Of a stretch of DNA of 33,431 nt, positions 18,251 through 26,509 are shown one piece after another. The first letter of the stretch is position 1, and each line of letters starts with the position of its first letter. Source of the DNA: Liolophura sinensis (Eukaryota; Mollusca; Polyplacophora; Chitonida; Chitonidae); contig NW_027018380.1 of NCBI RefSeq assembly GCF_032854445.1, positions 1-33,431 on the forward strand. The letters are read 5' to 3'. Both the position numbers and the translations under genes were made by a program. A model generated the notes under the pieces. That model was not told the origin of the DNA, searched no databases, and was given only the letters and a program-made list of their open reading frames with translations.

Positions 18251-19412
18251 TAATCTCCTTTAAATCCAATGAAGGCGGATAGATTTCCTTCACCGCTTCA
18301 GCAATATGGCGGCTATTTAACGCCAGTTGATCATCGATATAAAAAGGCCCAAAAATGATACCCAATGGAATACCTATGCACTGTCCGTAAATGGTATCCC
18401 CGAATTTCACATTACTGTTATTAATAAGAAAGTCAAGTAATTCAATAAATAATGTAACATCCCACCAGTGGTAACCTTTATAAATAGTAGAACTAAAAAA
18501 AAGCCTTATTGCTTCTGACGGTAATGTAACGTTGACCTGTTTTAGTAAATACCGAGACAATTAACGACGACAATCTTTCAATAAGGTCTTTGTGAGGAAT
18601 TGTAGTATAGAGAGTAGAGAAATCCCATGTGTATACGTCTTTGTACGATATATGCACATGAGCATCAAGTTCTTCTGTAAGACGTTTGGAGTTGTTAAGA
18701 ATCCACATGCAGTTGACACCTGAATTTTTTGTTATGGCAGAACAATACTTATTCCAAAATTACTTTAACTCCTTGTAACGCTCTTGTGGGTAGGGTTGAC
18801 AAAAGATTGGTGGTACAACTTTTAGAACCCGGAATATATCGAGCCTTGTATAGGCATTGCATTTTAGAAATCCAGTAAAGTTGTCATTGCGCCTATTTTA
18901 AGAAAGGTTTTGTGTGTGTTAAATAGTTCCTCCAGAGTACATGTAGTAGCAGACTACGTGGGTGTTGTTATATATGTGTATAGCTCTTCAACAAGAATTT
19001 GATAATAATTCTTGCAAATAGAGAAGACATTATTAGGAGCCTTGTCTGCTACAGTGATCACAAATTTACTATGAAGGTCAGCGAGTGTTTCTTGAACAGT
19101 GGGATCCTTTAGAACCTGTTTAACCTTAGGCAGATCATCAGTGTCTATACGGTGTATAGTTAAACTAACCTTCTTTTTGACAAACTCAAGCCAATTGTTA
19201 AGCACCAAAGAATCCACTTTCTCCCGTTTTCACCATTCTTTAACATATTCCTCAATCGCCGAGATGATATTTTTTATGTTTGATCGAATGTTGACATTTC
19301 TCTTTTCTCTATACTTAGGACCTCTCACAAAGAGATTCCTTACATCATGATTGTTAAGAATATTAAGGTCACCATTCAGGACATGCTTACATTTATTGTA
19401 GGTAAAAACTGA
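18251..19412 (-). pseudogene. PLE copy P3, RT N-terminal and central part
   Basis: On the minus strand from 19412: SVFTYNKCKHVLNGDLNIL, VRNLFVRGPKYREKRNVNI, EEYVKEW, TGA (19232-19230), KREKVDSLVL, FVITVADKAPNNV, then after frameshifts CMWILNNSKRL, YTWDFSTLYTTIPHKDLIER (motif A with its catalytic Asp), GIPLG, and YIDDQLALNSRHIAEAV ending in SLDLKE. About 40 codons between GIPLG and YIDD are lost. The CxC region and endonuclease are absent: the copy starts where LINE sequence resumes at 19413. It preserves the parts of RT missing from P1, so the two copies are complementary. Confidence 0.8.
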
Positions 19413-19742
19413 GGAAAACGGCCGAAAGCAAATTTAGTCATTTTCCTGATAATAATAATTTAAACCAGGCTCGTATATTTAGAGGTAAGGCTCGTCGATA
19501 AATTTGGTCCAAGAGACGATTTTGTTAGGGGAACTTGTACGGTCAGGAACATGATTCAGAAGCCTAAGGGCCAAAACAATAAAGCCAAGTTCAGCATTTA
19601 ACAGATGGTGATACTTTATTAACATCTCCATCTGAAATAACCAATAAACTAGCTGATACAATATCTGAGATATCATCATCTGAGAATTATTCTCCTGAAT
19701 TCGAACACATTAAAAACCAGAAGGAGAAAATTACATTGCCTT
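19413..19742 (+). mobile_element. LINE copy E continued (EN-RT linker)
   Basis: It starts GAAAACGGCCGAAAGCAAAT, only about 12-15 bases further along the LINE than where copy E stopped at 15829 (compare 10631-10670), so the PLE block is an insertion between them. It continues through LTSPSEITNKLADTISEISS and HIKNQKEKITLPL near 19735, then is interrupted again. Confidence 0.75.
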
Positions 19743-19749
19743 TAGTTAT

Positions 19750-20307
19750 GTGCACAACTACCGTCAGCTTCTAAATTTAGCTTGCCACTGTTCACATATG
19801 CTGAGTTTTGACACTGTTGTCTGCCTCTGCCTTAAAATCTTCCAGAATACCCTCAGTTCGGGAAGTGTTTGTTTACAACAAGTGTCCAAGAATTTTCTTA
19901 TTCTAGAAAATTCCACCAGTCTATATAAGACCTATGAAACCAGGTCAAAGGAGGAGAAAGGAGAATTATTGAGAGTTTTGGATGCTTTCGCTGGGTGTTA
20001 CTTTAGTAGGCCTTTTGTGCTGAATTTTGTTGTCTTTATAGCCTCTGGCTTAGTTATATGCCATCTCCACGGAACACTTGTTCAGTCTGAACTTGTATAT
20101 TTAATTTGTGCTCTTGTGTTCACAGTGTTTATTAGTACACGGACCCTGTCTGTGGAATTCTGTGTATATTTCATCATACACTCGGTTATACTGTGGATTT
20201 TCCCTCTGATGAATATTGCCTCTGTGCAATTTTTAAGCATTGTGGAGTATATGCGTTCGTTTGAACTTGACACCGTTGTACATGTAAGTACTTTAGTATT
20301 TGTATAG
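19750..20307 (+). CDS. hypothetical hydrophobic protein, 185 aa
   Basis: This is the longest uninterrupted frame in the window apart from the PLE RT. The N-terminal half is Cys- and Ser-rich (ACHCSHMLSFDTVVCLCLKI). A charged stretch (YKTYETRSKEEKGELLRVLD, about residues 60-78) is followed by three hydrophobic runs suggestive of membrane segments: about 87-105 (FVLNFVVFIASGLVICHL), 112-130 (ELVYLICALVFTVFIST) and 136-156 (CVYFIIHSVILWIFPLM). No family is recognised. A GTAAGT sits at 20284-20289, so the frame could be an exon reading into a donor site. No promoter or ribosome context is visible. It may be a chance ORF. Confidence 0.3.
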   Translation: MHNYRQLLNLACHCSHMLSFDTVVCLCLKIFQNTLSSGSVCLQQVSKNFLILENSTSLYKTYETRSKEEKGELLRVLDAFAGCYFSRPFVLNFVVFIASGLVICHLHGTLVQSELVYLICALVFTVFISTRTLSVEFCVYFIIHSVILWIFPLMNIASVQFLSIVEYMRSFELDTVVHVSTLVFV

Positions 20308-20386
20308 ATACTGCTGTCCTTTCTTGTTAAACTTAGGTACTTTAGTATTTGTGAAAGTCTTGTTATCTGTTCTTGTTAAACCTAAT
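20288..20386 (+). repeat. 49-bp tandem duplication
   Basis: GTACTTTAGTATTTGT begins at 20288 and again at 20337. Each unit ends with a TTCTTGTTAAAC-like block. Two units, about 80% alike by eye. Confidence 0.8.
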
Positions 20387-20500
20387 AAATTGTTGTAAAA
20401 TAAAATCTGCAGGTTTTGGTTACTTTTTTTGTGCGGATAAACCTTCGTGTATTTCGAACAAGCCATCTCTTTATAATACAGACAGTTTGGGTCGTAACAC

Positions 20501-21465
20501 TTTGTCTAAGAATTTAGAAGACTATATTTGTCCTTTTTCGATTGAAGAGCTTAAGGCTTCATTAAAAAGTCTCACGATACTGCGTATGGCTTAGATAGTA
20601 TTTATTATGTTTCTTAATCATTTACCGCCTGGGCCACTTGAGACTCTCTTGGACTTGCTTAATGATATTTGGATAACTGGCAATTTTTCACCCTCATGGA
20701 GCGAGGCGTGTATTATCCCGGTTCCTAAACCGGGTAAGGATCATACACATCAAAAGAATTACCGTCCCATAGGTCTTACCAGCTGTGTCTGTGAGACTAT
20801 GGAACGAATGATAAATCATAGATTTGTTTGGTGTCTTGAAGCAAACAAGCTTTTGTATAATATAGAATGTGGTTTTTGTCAAGGGAGATCTACTTTAAAT
20901 CACATTGTTCAATGTGAAACTTCGTGATGGTTTTATTAACAATAAACATGTGGTGTCGATATTTTTTACCTTAAAAAGGCCTACGACACCACAATATGTA
21001 ATATTAAAGGACCTTTCTGATATGGGATTAAAGGATCGCTTACTTTTATCTCAATTTTTATCTGACCGTCTGTTTAAGATAAGGATGGGGTCCACTCTCT
21101 CTGACTCTCATATGCAGGAGATGGGTGTATTCCAGGTCAGTATCCTTTCACCAACACTGTTTAGAATAAAAATGAATAGTTTGGCAAAAACATCTGGCAC
21201 TGAGGGTTCTTTATATGTAGATGATTTCCTTATATGCCTTCCTTACTCTGCTAAAAATATGAATAACATCGAGCGGCAATTGCAGCTTTGTCTCCGTAAG
21301 ATCACGAAATGGGCCGTTGCCAATGGTCTCAAACATTCGGTATGCAATGTATGTAGAAACATCTAGACACCGACCTTAAATTTTATCGTAAACCAGTGAA
21401 GACTGTTGGAGAAAATAAATTTATATTAGTTATATTTGATGAGAAATTATCTTTTATACCTGATA
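20501..21465 (+). pseudogene. LINE copy E continued: RT domain
   Basis: Readable RT across frameshifts: LEDYICPFSIEELKASL, LPPGPLETLLDLLNDIWITG, CIIPVPKPGKDHTHQKNYRP, CGFCQGRSTLN. Motif A is altered (FFTLKRP in one frame, KKAYDTT in another). Motif B reads GVFQVSILSPTLF where GVPQGS is expected. Motif C LYVDDF is intact near 21213. The frame 20905-21366 holds motifs B and C. It then runs into a SINE at the SFIP site. Confidence 0.8.
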
Positions 21466-21729
21466 GGGGCCTTCGTGGCTCATTCGGCTAGCGCGCTAGC
21501 GGAGCGTAATGACCCAGGAGTCTCTCACCAATGCGGTCGCTATGAGTTCAAGTCCAGCTCATGCTGGCTTCCTCTCCGGCCGTATGTCTCCGTACCTGCG
21601 GATGGTCGTGGGTTTCCCCCGGGCTCTGCCTGGTTTCCTCCCACCATAATGCTGGCCGCCGTCGTATAAGTGTAATATTGTTGAGTACGGCGTAAAACAC
21701 CAATCAGATAAATAAATAAAGAAATAAAC
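21466..21729 (+). mobile_element. tRNA-derived SINE (SINE-A2)
   Basis: GGGGCCTTCGTGGCTCATTC begins the tRNA-like head (A box TGGCTCATTCGG; B-box-like GAGTTCAAGTCC). The conserved centre follows (GCTGGCTTCCTCTCCGGCCG; CCTGCGGATGGTCGTGGG; CCACCATAATGCTGGCCGCC). The tail is GTAATATTGTTGAGTACGGC, then AATCAGATAAATAAATAAAG. It is inserted in the LINE RT/thumb region; flanks TTATACCTGATA and TTATACAAATA suggest a decayed target duplication. Frames reading through it are not genes. Confidence 0.9.
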
Positions 21730-22289
21730 TTATAACTTATACAAATATGCTTAAGGCTAAATGTACAAAGGCTCTCGATATAATTAACGTCGTGTCAAGC
21801 ACCGATTGGGATGCCGGCCTATCCATTTTACCTAATTTATATCGTTCTCTGGTGAGGTCTAAATTGGACTATTGATCCATCATTTACCGTTCCGCTCGGA
21901 AATCAGATCTTAAAATGTTCGATCCAGCCTATCACCATGGCCCAAGGCTCAGCCTTGGTGCTTTTAGAAAATCATCAGCAGAGAGTTGAGGCTTATGAAC
22001 CTTCATTATATACCCGACGTATAAAACTGAGCTTAAGGCTCATCCATCAAAACTTGCGGCTGTGTTTTTAATCCATCATAAGTAGATAAATTTAATAAAT
22101 GGCCCAATAAGATCCCTTCGTTTGGTCTTCGTATACGGGACCATGTTGTGGAAGCAAACATCAAGCTAGAGGATATAGCTCCGGTGTCTTTTCCTCAGTC
22201 TCCTCCCTGGCTTCTTCCACAACCTAAAGTAATATTTAATCTACAAAAAAAATTTAAAAAAAATCAGATACAAGTCCTCTCACAATACT
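21730..22289 (+). pseudogene. LINE copy E continued: RT thumb to RNase H linker
   Basis: It resumes at ATGCTTAAGGCTAAATGTAC, exactly where the SINE interrupted it, and encodes pieces parallel to 3310-3870: EAYEPSLYTRRIKLS, then NIKLEDIAPVSFPQSPPWLL and PQPKVIF (frame from 22148). It ends in an A-rich stretch near 22289 next to the DNA transposon. Several frameshifts. Confidence 0.75.
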
Positions 22290-22359
22290 TAGATTTCGAG
22301 TTCTCGTATTTTGTGGAACTCTCTAAGTTTGGAACAAGAAATGGTCTTGTCACATGATG

Positions 22360-22372
22360 AGCGGTAGGGCCA
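22360..22372 (+). repeat. left inverted-repeat core of the DNA transposon
   Basis: AGCGGTAGGGCCA, identical over 13 bases to the reverse complement at 25573-25585. TTTGACA follows 20 bases further in. Confidence 0.75.
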
Positions 22373-22424
22373 TGCAGTCCGTCTGCTGAAAGTTTGACAG
22401 GTGGATAAGTATGTAGTCGAAAAC

Positions 22425-23160
22425 AGTAGCCCAACTGAAAGACTTTCTAAAAGAAAGAGATATGTCCGTATAGGATTACAAGAAGGAGCATTTAGTTAAG
22501 CTAGCGGAGTTGGCGGTAAGCATGAATTTACCAGTCATAGAGAAAGTAGAAGCGAAGAAGTCTATTAAATCCGGGGTGACCACTTCTGCAGGGTCGGAAA
22601 TAAGTTTACCAGATATGACGACCATAAATTTTGAATTTGCTGATGTATTTGCATATGCTTTACAAAAAGGGTGAACCAGTGAACGGTTACGACAATACAA
22701 ACACAGTCACGGGTATCGCCTATGTACAAATGGCCACATTCATGGTTAACAGTTACACGAAACAACTACAACTACTGACGAGGCAACGACGGTGGTAATC
22801 ATTCGGGGACTTTGTGTTCGGGAGACAAGTACATCGGAGAAGCCCTATCCAGTTTTGTTTGCTGTTGAGAAATCTGGTTTCGTTATTGAAGGTGGCTGTG
22901 AATGCCCAGCGTAAGTAGTTCAATAACCTGGCATGTAAACAATTTTGTTCAGGCTATTTAACTCCTACGACGGACGTCAGCCTATGAGTGAAATAACTAC
23001 CTGACGCTAAGTTTAAGCCTGTAATAAGCTGTGGTCTCTTGTGCAGTGGATTTGTAACGCCAATGGGACAAACCACGCAGACAGTCTAGGCCGCAAAAAC
23101 TGGACATCAGCACAAGACATCAACAAGAAAACTATGTTCCTCCCACCAAAAGAAATATAA
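22425..23160 (+). pseudogene. N-terminal part of YqaJ protein: SAP-like and SWIM-like remnants
   Basis: It begins VAQLKDFLKERDMSV, a stop, then DYKKEHLVKLAELA, a helix-rich pattern like the SAP DNA-binding motif often found at the start of such proteins. Around 22805-22912 another frame reads RGLCVRETSTSEKPYPVLFA, then GFVIEGGCECPA, the first Cys pair of a possible SWIM zinc finger. GTAAGT follows immediately (22912) and an acceptor-like CTCTTGTGCAG lies at 23036-23046, so an intron is possible. The second Cys-His pair was not found. WICNANGTNHADSLGRKNW follows. Function is inferred from neighbours only. Confidence 0.4.
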
Positions 23161-23197
23161 TTCGCTCTCCAGGTACCCCAAAGCTACAAATCGCGAA

Positions 23198-24039
23198 GTG
23201 AAATTGGCAGTTTTTCATTTGGTGAAAGCTGAGGACACAAATATAATTGAAGTCTTAACTCCTCCAGATGGTGACGATGGATTTCCAACTGTGCCTCCAA
23301 CTATCCGTGAACTGGCTTATCTTTATCAGAGATCTGATAAAGAACATTTCATTTCTGAATTTCTTAAAACAAGAGATCACATCAGATGTTATTAATAACG
23401 TAAACAAACTAACAACAGGTCAGTCGGAAAATGAACACTGGAATTCTTATCGTGATGGAAGAATTACTTCTTCCATATTTTCTAATGTTTTGTCGTTCAA
23501 GGGTGAAAGCCCAAATTACTTGGTTAAGTTCATTTTGCATCACAGCTCCATTATATCATCAGAGGCCATCCAATATGGGATGAAGAATGAGCCAGTAGCT
23601 AGGGTGTTATATGTTAAGATGCAAAAGATGTTAAGATTCAATTTACAGTAAAGCACCATTCCTTGGTGCAAGCCCTGATGGGCGAGTAAAATGTAAGTGT
23701 TGTGGCCGTGGCCTGTTGGAAATAAAATGTACCTTTAAACACAGAAACCATTCTTTGGAAGAAATAGATAATGATAAGAAATATCATATCTGCAAAGATA
23801 AAAATGGTAGTTATCATTTGAAAAAAAAAACAAGCCCGTGGTACACACAGATACAGGGACAGATGGGTATATGTGAGCACAATTGGTGTGATTTTGTTTT
23901 ATTTACTGGCAATTCTAATATATTTGTTGAACGAATCCACAAAGACAAAGATTACTTGTGTAACATGCTTTCAAATCTGTGCACATTTTATCATAAATAT
24001 GTATACCCAAAGCTGCTGCGGAAACCAGCTGAAGAGTGA
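23198..24039 (+). pseudogene. YqaJ-like exonuclease/recombinase domain
   Basis: Three overlapping frames make up one domain: IIEVLTPPDGDDGFPTVPPT (frame 2, from 23198); then TTGQSENEHWNSYRDGRITS and SSEAIQYGMKNEPVARVLY (frame 3); then, from 23635 in frame 1, DSIYSKAPFLGASPDGRVKC, GLLEIKCTFKHR, SPWYTQIQGQMGICEHNWCD and NIFVERI, to a stop at 24037. LGASPDG, EIKC and Q-QGQ are the catalytic-core motifs (Asp, Glu-x-Lys and Gln) of YqaJ/lambda-exonuclease-type nucleases. At least two frameshifts (about 23370 and 23620) separate the parts. In DNA transposons or viruses such nucleases resect DNA ends for recombination. Confidence 0.8.
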
Positions 24040-24257
24040 AACTCATACATCTTTCAAGATTGTGATATCCACTGATGTGTGGAGTGGACTTGTTATGCAT
24101 CCAGTGTTCTTATTCTACTATCATTATGTAGAAACTATCAGTCCTGTGGCTGCCCTATGTAGTTTTTGATGTTCAGTAGGTTTACCTCCGATATACTGGG
24201 ATCACTGTTTCCATTGTGTTTAGTGAGTGGCACACACCAAACCAAACTAGGCTCTCA

Positions 24258-24268
24258 ATGGCATATGA
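24258..24268. repeat. left target-site duplication of SINE-A3
   Basis: ATGGCATATGA here and at 24536-24546, an exact 11-base match flanking the SINE. Confidence 0.9.
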
Positions 24269-24535
24269 TTTATTTAGTTATTTATTTTATTGGTGAACTC
24301 AAGAATATTTCACTTACATGATGGCGACCAGCATTATGGTGGGAAGAAACCTAGCAGGGGAAACCCACGACCATCCACATGTTGCTGGCGGATCTTCTCA
24401 CGTATGATCAGAGAGGAAGCCAACATGAGCGGAGCTTGAACTTACAGCTATCGCATTGATGAGAGGCACCTGGGTCATTATGCTGTACTAGCGCGCTAAC
24501 TCCTTTGGCTGCTGATCTCCCCCCACCCCCTCCAG
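24269..24535 (-). mobile_element. tRNA-derived SINE with G-rich leader (SINE-A3)
   Basis: Sense is minus. The G-rich leader CTGGAGGGGGTGGGGGGAGA is followed by a decayed tRNA-like head (GTTAGCGCGCTAG; B-box-like AAGTTCAAGCTCC), a centre (ATGTTGGCTTCCTCTCTGAT; ATGGTCGTGGGTTTCC; CCACCATAATGCTGGTCGCC) and a tail (GTGAAATATTCTTGAGT, then an AATAAATAA-like A/T run). Exact 11-bp target duplications flank it. It is inserted in the DNA transposon, between the YqaJ and THAP genes, so it is younger. Confidence 0.9.
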
Positions 24536-24546
24536 ATGGCATATGA

Positions 24547-25240
24547 AGAAAAATACTCAGTTCAGAGTAAGTCAGTATGTAACAGCTTTAATTCCTGATT
24601 TCACTTCTTAATCTCAAGTTACACTCTGTAATTGAATATCCGGTGTGCTAATGCTTGTTATTGTGTACATATATTGTGTAATTTCTGAAAATGAAAATGC
24701 CATCATGTATATTGTATAATATACGCTAAGTATAAACAACTGAACAAATGCTCAAAAATATTTTGCGTTGAACATTTTTATGCACAGTTTTAATATTGTA
24801 TCATAAACATGAGTCTGTACAAAATATACAACTATTATTGTGTACAGAAAAGGTTTCATTTCATGGTGAACTAAAATGGAATTAACTAAATTATAGAACA
24901 GTTTCAGTACAGGTATATACACAATAATGGCATACTGCACCCAAGTCAATCCAGATTGCATGATTTAATCAAATGTTTTCAGTGGTGGAAGAAATGCATG
25001 AAGCGTATATTCTCTGCTAGATGAGTACATATTGCCTTCAGATAACACCATCGGCTTGCATTTGTTCAATAATACATACATTTTATTGCTACGGCCACAT
25101 TTGGTTTACATGGGTGGAAGGGTTGTTTGAAAAGTATTTTAGTAGTGTGGGTCCTTGAATTGGTGCTTAAATTTCTTGTCTACTTTTGATTTATTTTTGG
25201 AACTGGTGTTCAGTAAGTCAACAGCTGGTTAATTTTGCCA
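24547..25240. other. no recognisable feature
   Basis: AT-rich sequence inside the DNA transposon, downstream of both convergent genes. If a transposase once followed the THAP domain on the minus strand, its catalytic part should lie here. I see no DDE-type motif and no frame longer than about 70 codons that resembles a protein. Confidence 0.5.
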
Positions 25241-25244
25241 ACTT

Positions 25245-25290
25245 GTGACTTACTTCAGAATATTTCACTTACAACATGACAACAGCCAAT
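25245..25290 (-). repeat. possible SINE tail fragment
   Basis: On the minus strand, GTAAGTGAAATATTCTGAAG matches the SINE tail (GTAAGTGAAATATTCTTGAG at 24269-24535). It overlaps the end of the THAP frame. It also creates a GTAAGT, so a splice donor reading is an alternative. Confidence 0.4.
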
Positions 25291-25549
25291 TGAAATGGGG
25301 TAAACCACTGCGCCTTGTATTCGGCCCAGCACCTCCGATGAAATGCAAGGAGCACACCCTTGAGAATTTATTCGGCATCCAGCTTTGCTCACGTCGAACC
25401 ATGTGAATCCATGCGCGTCGCAAACTATTCTGTTTTCGAGTAGGAAATGGATAAAAGGTAACGCCCTTCATCCAAGGATACTTCCTTTTTTCGTAGTGTT
25501 TTTTCACTGCAGCGTTGCATCCCGGAACACAGCCAAAGAAATTAGGCAT
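25265..25549 (-). CDS. THAP-domain protein, N-terminal fragment
   Basis: 94 codons starting MPNFFGCVPGCNAAVKKHY, about 20-35 bp inside the transposon inverted repeat. It has the THAP C2-CH zinc pattern: Cys7 and Cys12 (spacing C-x4-C), then GVTFYPFPTRKQNSLRRAW, WMPNKFSRVCSLHF with the second Cys-x2-His, and GG. The invariant Trp, Pro and Phe positions of the family are visible. THAP domains bind DNA and are common at the N-terminus of transposases, where they recognise the element ends. The C-terminal YVPSLF-type end of the domain is missing and the frame stops at a SINE-like tail. Confidence 0.75.
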   Translation of the reverse strand: MPNFFGCVPGCNAAVKKHYEKRKYPWMKGVTFYPFPTRKQNSLRRAWIHMVRREQSWMPNKFSRVCSLHFIGGAGPNTRRSGLPHFNWLLSCCK

Positions 25550-25572
25550 TTTGGCTATCAGTTGTCAAATTC

Positions 25573-25585
25573 TGGCCCTACCGCT
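25573..25585 (-). repeat. right inverted-repeat core of the DNA transposon
   Basis: TGGCCCTACCGCT on plus, the reverse complement of 22360-22372. It lies 24 bp upstream (minus strand) of the THAP start codon. Confidence 0.75.
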
Positions 25586-25647
25586 GGGGCTTGGATGATG
25601 CTAAATTTACCTTCGATGCGAAAGAGCTCTCTTTTTCAAGGGCACAG

Positions 25648-25758
25648 CATGTTCATATTGTCATTTCGAAAACCTTAACCGTCTCGTGTTTTCACCTTGT
25701 TCTCGCTACGATATGGCTGAAATATTGCCGATGTGGCGTTAAGCCATAATCATTCATT
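25648..25758 (+). mobile_element. very short LINE 3'-end insertion (copy H)
   Basis: 111 bp containing only the end of the LINE 3' UTR: CCTTGTTCTCGCTACGATAT, then GGCTGAAATATTGCCGATGT and GGCGTTAAGCC, then CATTCATT. It is flanked by CAAGGGCACAG (25637-25647) and CAAAGGCACAG (25759-25769), an 11-bp target duplication with one mismatch. It lies in the outer right flank of the DNA transposon. Confidence 0.9.
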
Positions 25759-25785
25759 CAAAGGCACAGATCATGATCTCGAATT

Positions 25786-26505
25786 ATACGTATTCAGCAA
25801 GATTTTGCTGAAATCAAGGGTAGTTATCCGGATTACAAATTTGTACATACTGATGGGTCAAAGGATGGTGACAGGGTTGCGGCTGCCGCTGTCTTAGATC
25901 AGCGCGTCATTTCTCTTCGTCTCCCACCTACCTCTGCAGAATGCCCAATTTCTGCAGAGGTCAGAGCTGTACTCCTGGCCTTATCATATGTTTCCTCACG
26001 CCCAGAGGGCAGTGATATGCAGTGACTTTTTCGGAATTCAGAATAAAAAATTTAAAAAATCCATTGATTCTCGAGATAGTAGGCAAACATAGAAAACTAA
26101 TTAAAAGAGGTAAAGACATTATATTCTGCTCGATACCGAGTAAAGTGGACATAGAGGCAAGAGCTGCCCTAAAGAAATCCATACCAAAAGTTAAAATCCC
26201 TTATACTGACATGAAGTACTAAATTCTTAAATATATTCTTCGCCTTTGGCAGAGTGAGTGAGTCTTGCAGATCCATAATAAACTGTATTCCATTCATCCT
26301 GACATCGGCTACAATGCCTATACTTGTCAAATGTTTCGCAGAGACCAAGTAGTTTTAACGAGGTGTCGTATTGGGCATTCTCGTCTGACACATACTTCAT
26401 ACTAGATGGGGGCAGTGCTCCCAAATGTGTTGTATGTGATGCCCATTATGGTATCAAACATATCTTGGTTGATTGTGTGGACTTTACCCATGTTTGCCCA
26501 TGCCC
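25786..26505 (+). pseudogene. LINE copy E continued: RNase H and Cys/His module
   Basis: It picks up where 22289 left off (ATTCAGCAAGATTTTGCTGA parallels 3877). RNase H: VHTDGSKDGD near 25847, AAAAVLDQRVISLRLPPTSA, ISAEVRAVLLALSYVSS with the catalytic Glu, then after a frameshift KHRKLIKRGKDIIFCSIPS, where WIPSH should be (Trp to Ser, and the His block lost). The Cys/His module is readable as LDGGSAPKCVVCDAHYGIKH and LVDCVDF. It ends abruptly near 26505 at GCCCATGCCCATGC. Confidence 0.75.
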
Positions 26506-26509
26506 ATGC

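Larger units (their letters stand above)
19743..20500 (+). other. unknown insert in LINE copy E, carrying a 185-codon ORF
   Basis: The LINE stops at ATTGCCTTT and resumes at TCTAAGAATTTAGAAG, so about 758 bp is foreign. I see no SINE, PLE or LTR hallmarks and no clear inverted ends. It holds an uninterrupted ORF and a short 49-bp tandem duplication. Confidence 0.6.
22290..25785. mobile_element. DNA transposon remnant with YqaJ and THAP genes (ISL2EU-like)
   Basis: The LINE sequence stops near 22289 and the same LINE resumes near 25786, so the block between is an insertion. Near both ends the 13-mer AGCGGTAGGGCCA occurs in inverted orientation (22360-22372 plus; 25585-25573 minus), each followed inward by TTTGACA (22393-22399 plus; 25569-25563 minus). 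Outside the 13-mers, weaker similarity (TTCGAG near both edges) suggests longer decayed inverted repeats. Inside lie a YqaJ exonuclease relic on plus and a THAP domain on minus, convergent. I recall ISL2EU-type elements encoding a THAP-bearing transposase and a YqaJ protein; that link is from memory. No transposase catalytic domain was found. It carries a SINE and a LINE 3' end. Confidence 0.6.

Noticed and set aside
21466-21560. tRNA-gene-like sequence with A and B boxes (also at 30189, 16595, 24500)
   Set aside because: These are SINE heads: each continues into the same SINE body and tail, several are flanked by target duplications, and no cloverleaf with intact acceptor stem is visible.
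22476-22765. Two overlapping minus-strand ORFs, one with a HECGHLYIGDTRD string resembling a GIY-YIG piece
   Set aside because: Antisense to the readable SAP-like start of the YqaJ protein; the match to a YIG motif is short and no other endonuclease block follows.
25265-25290. GTAAGT at the end of the THAP frame as a real splice donor
   Set aside because: It coincides with a SINE tail sequence that contains GTAAGTGAAATATT in other copies, so it needs transcript evidence.
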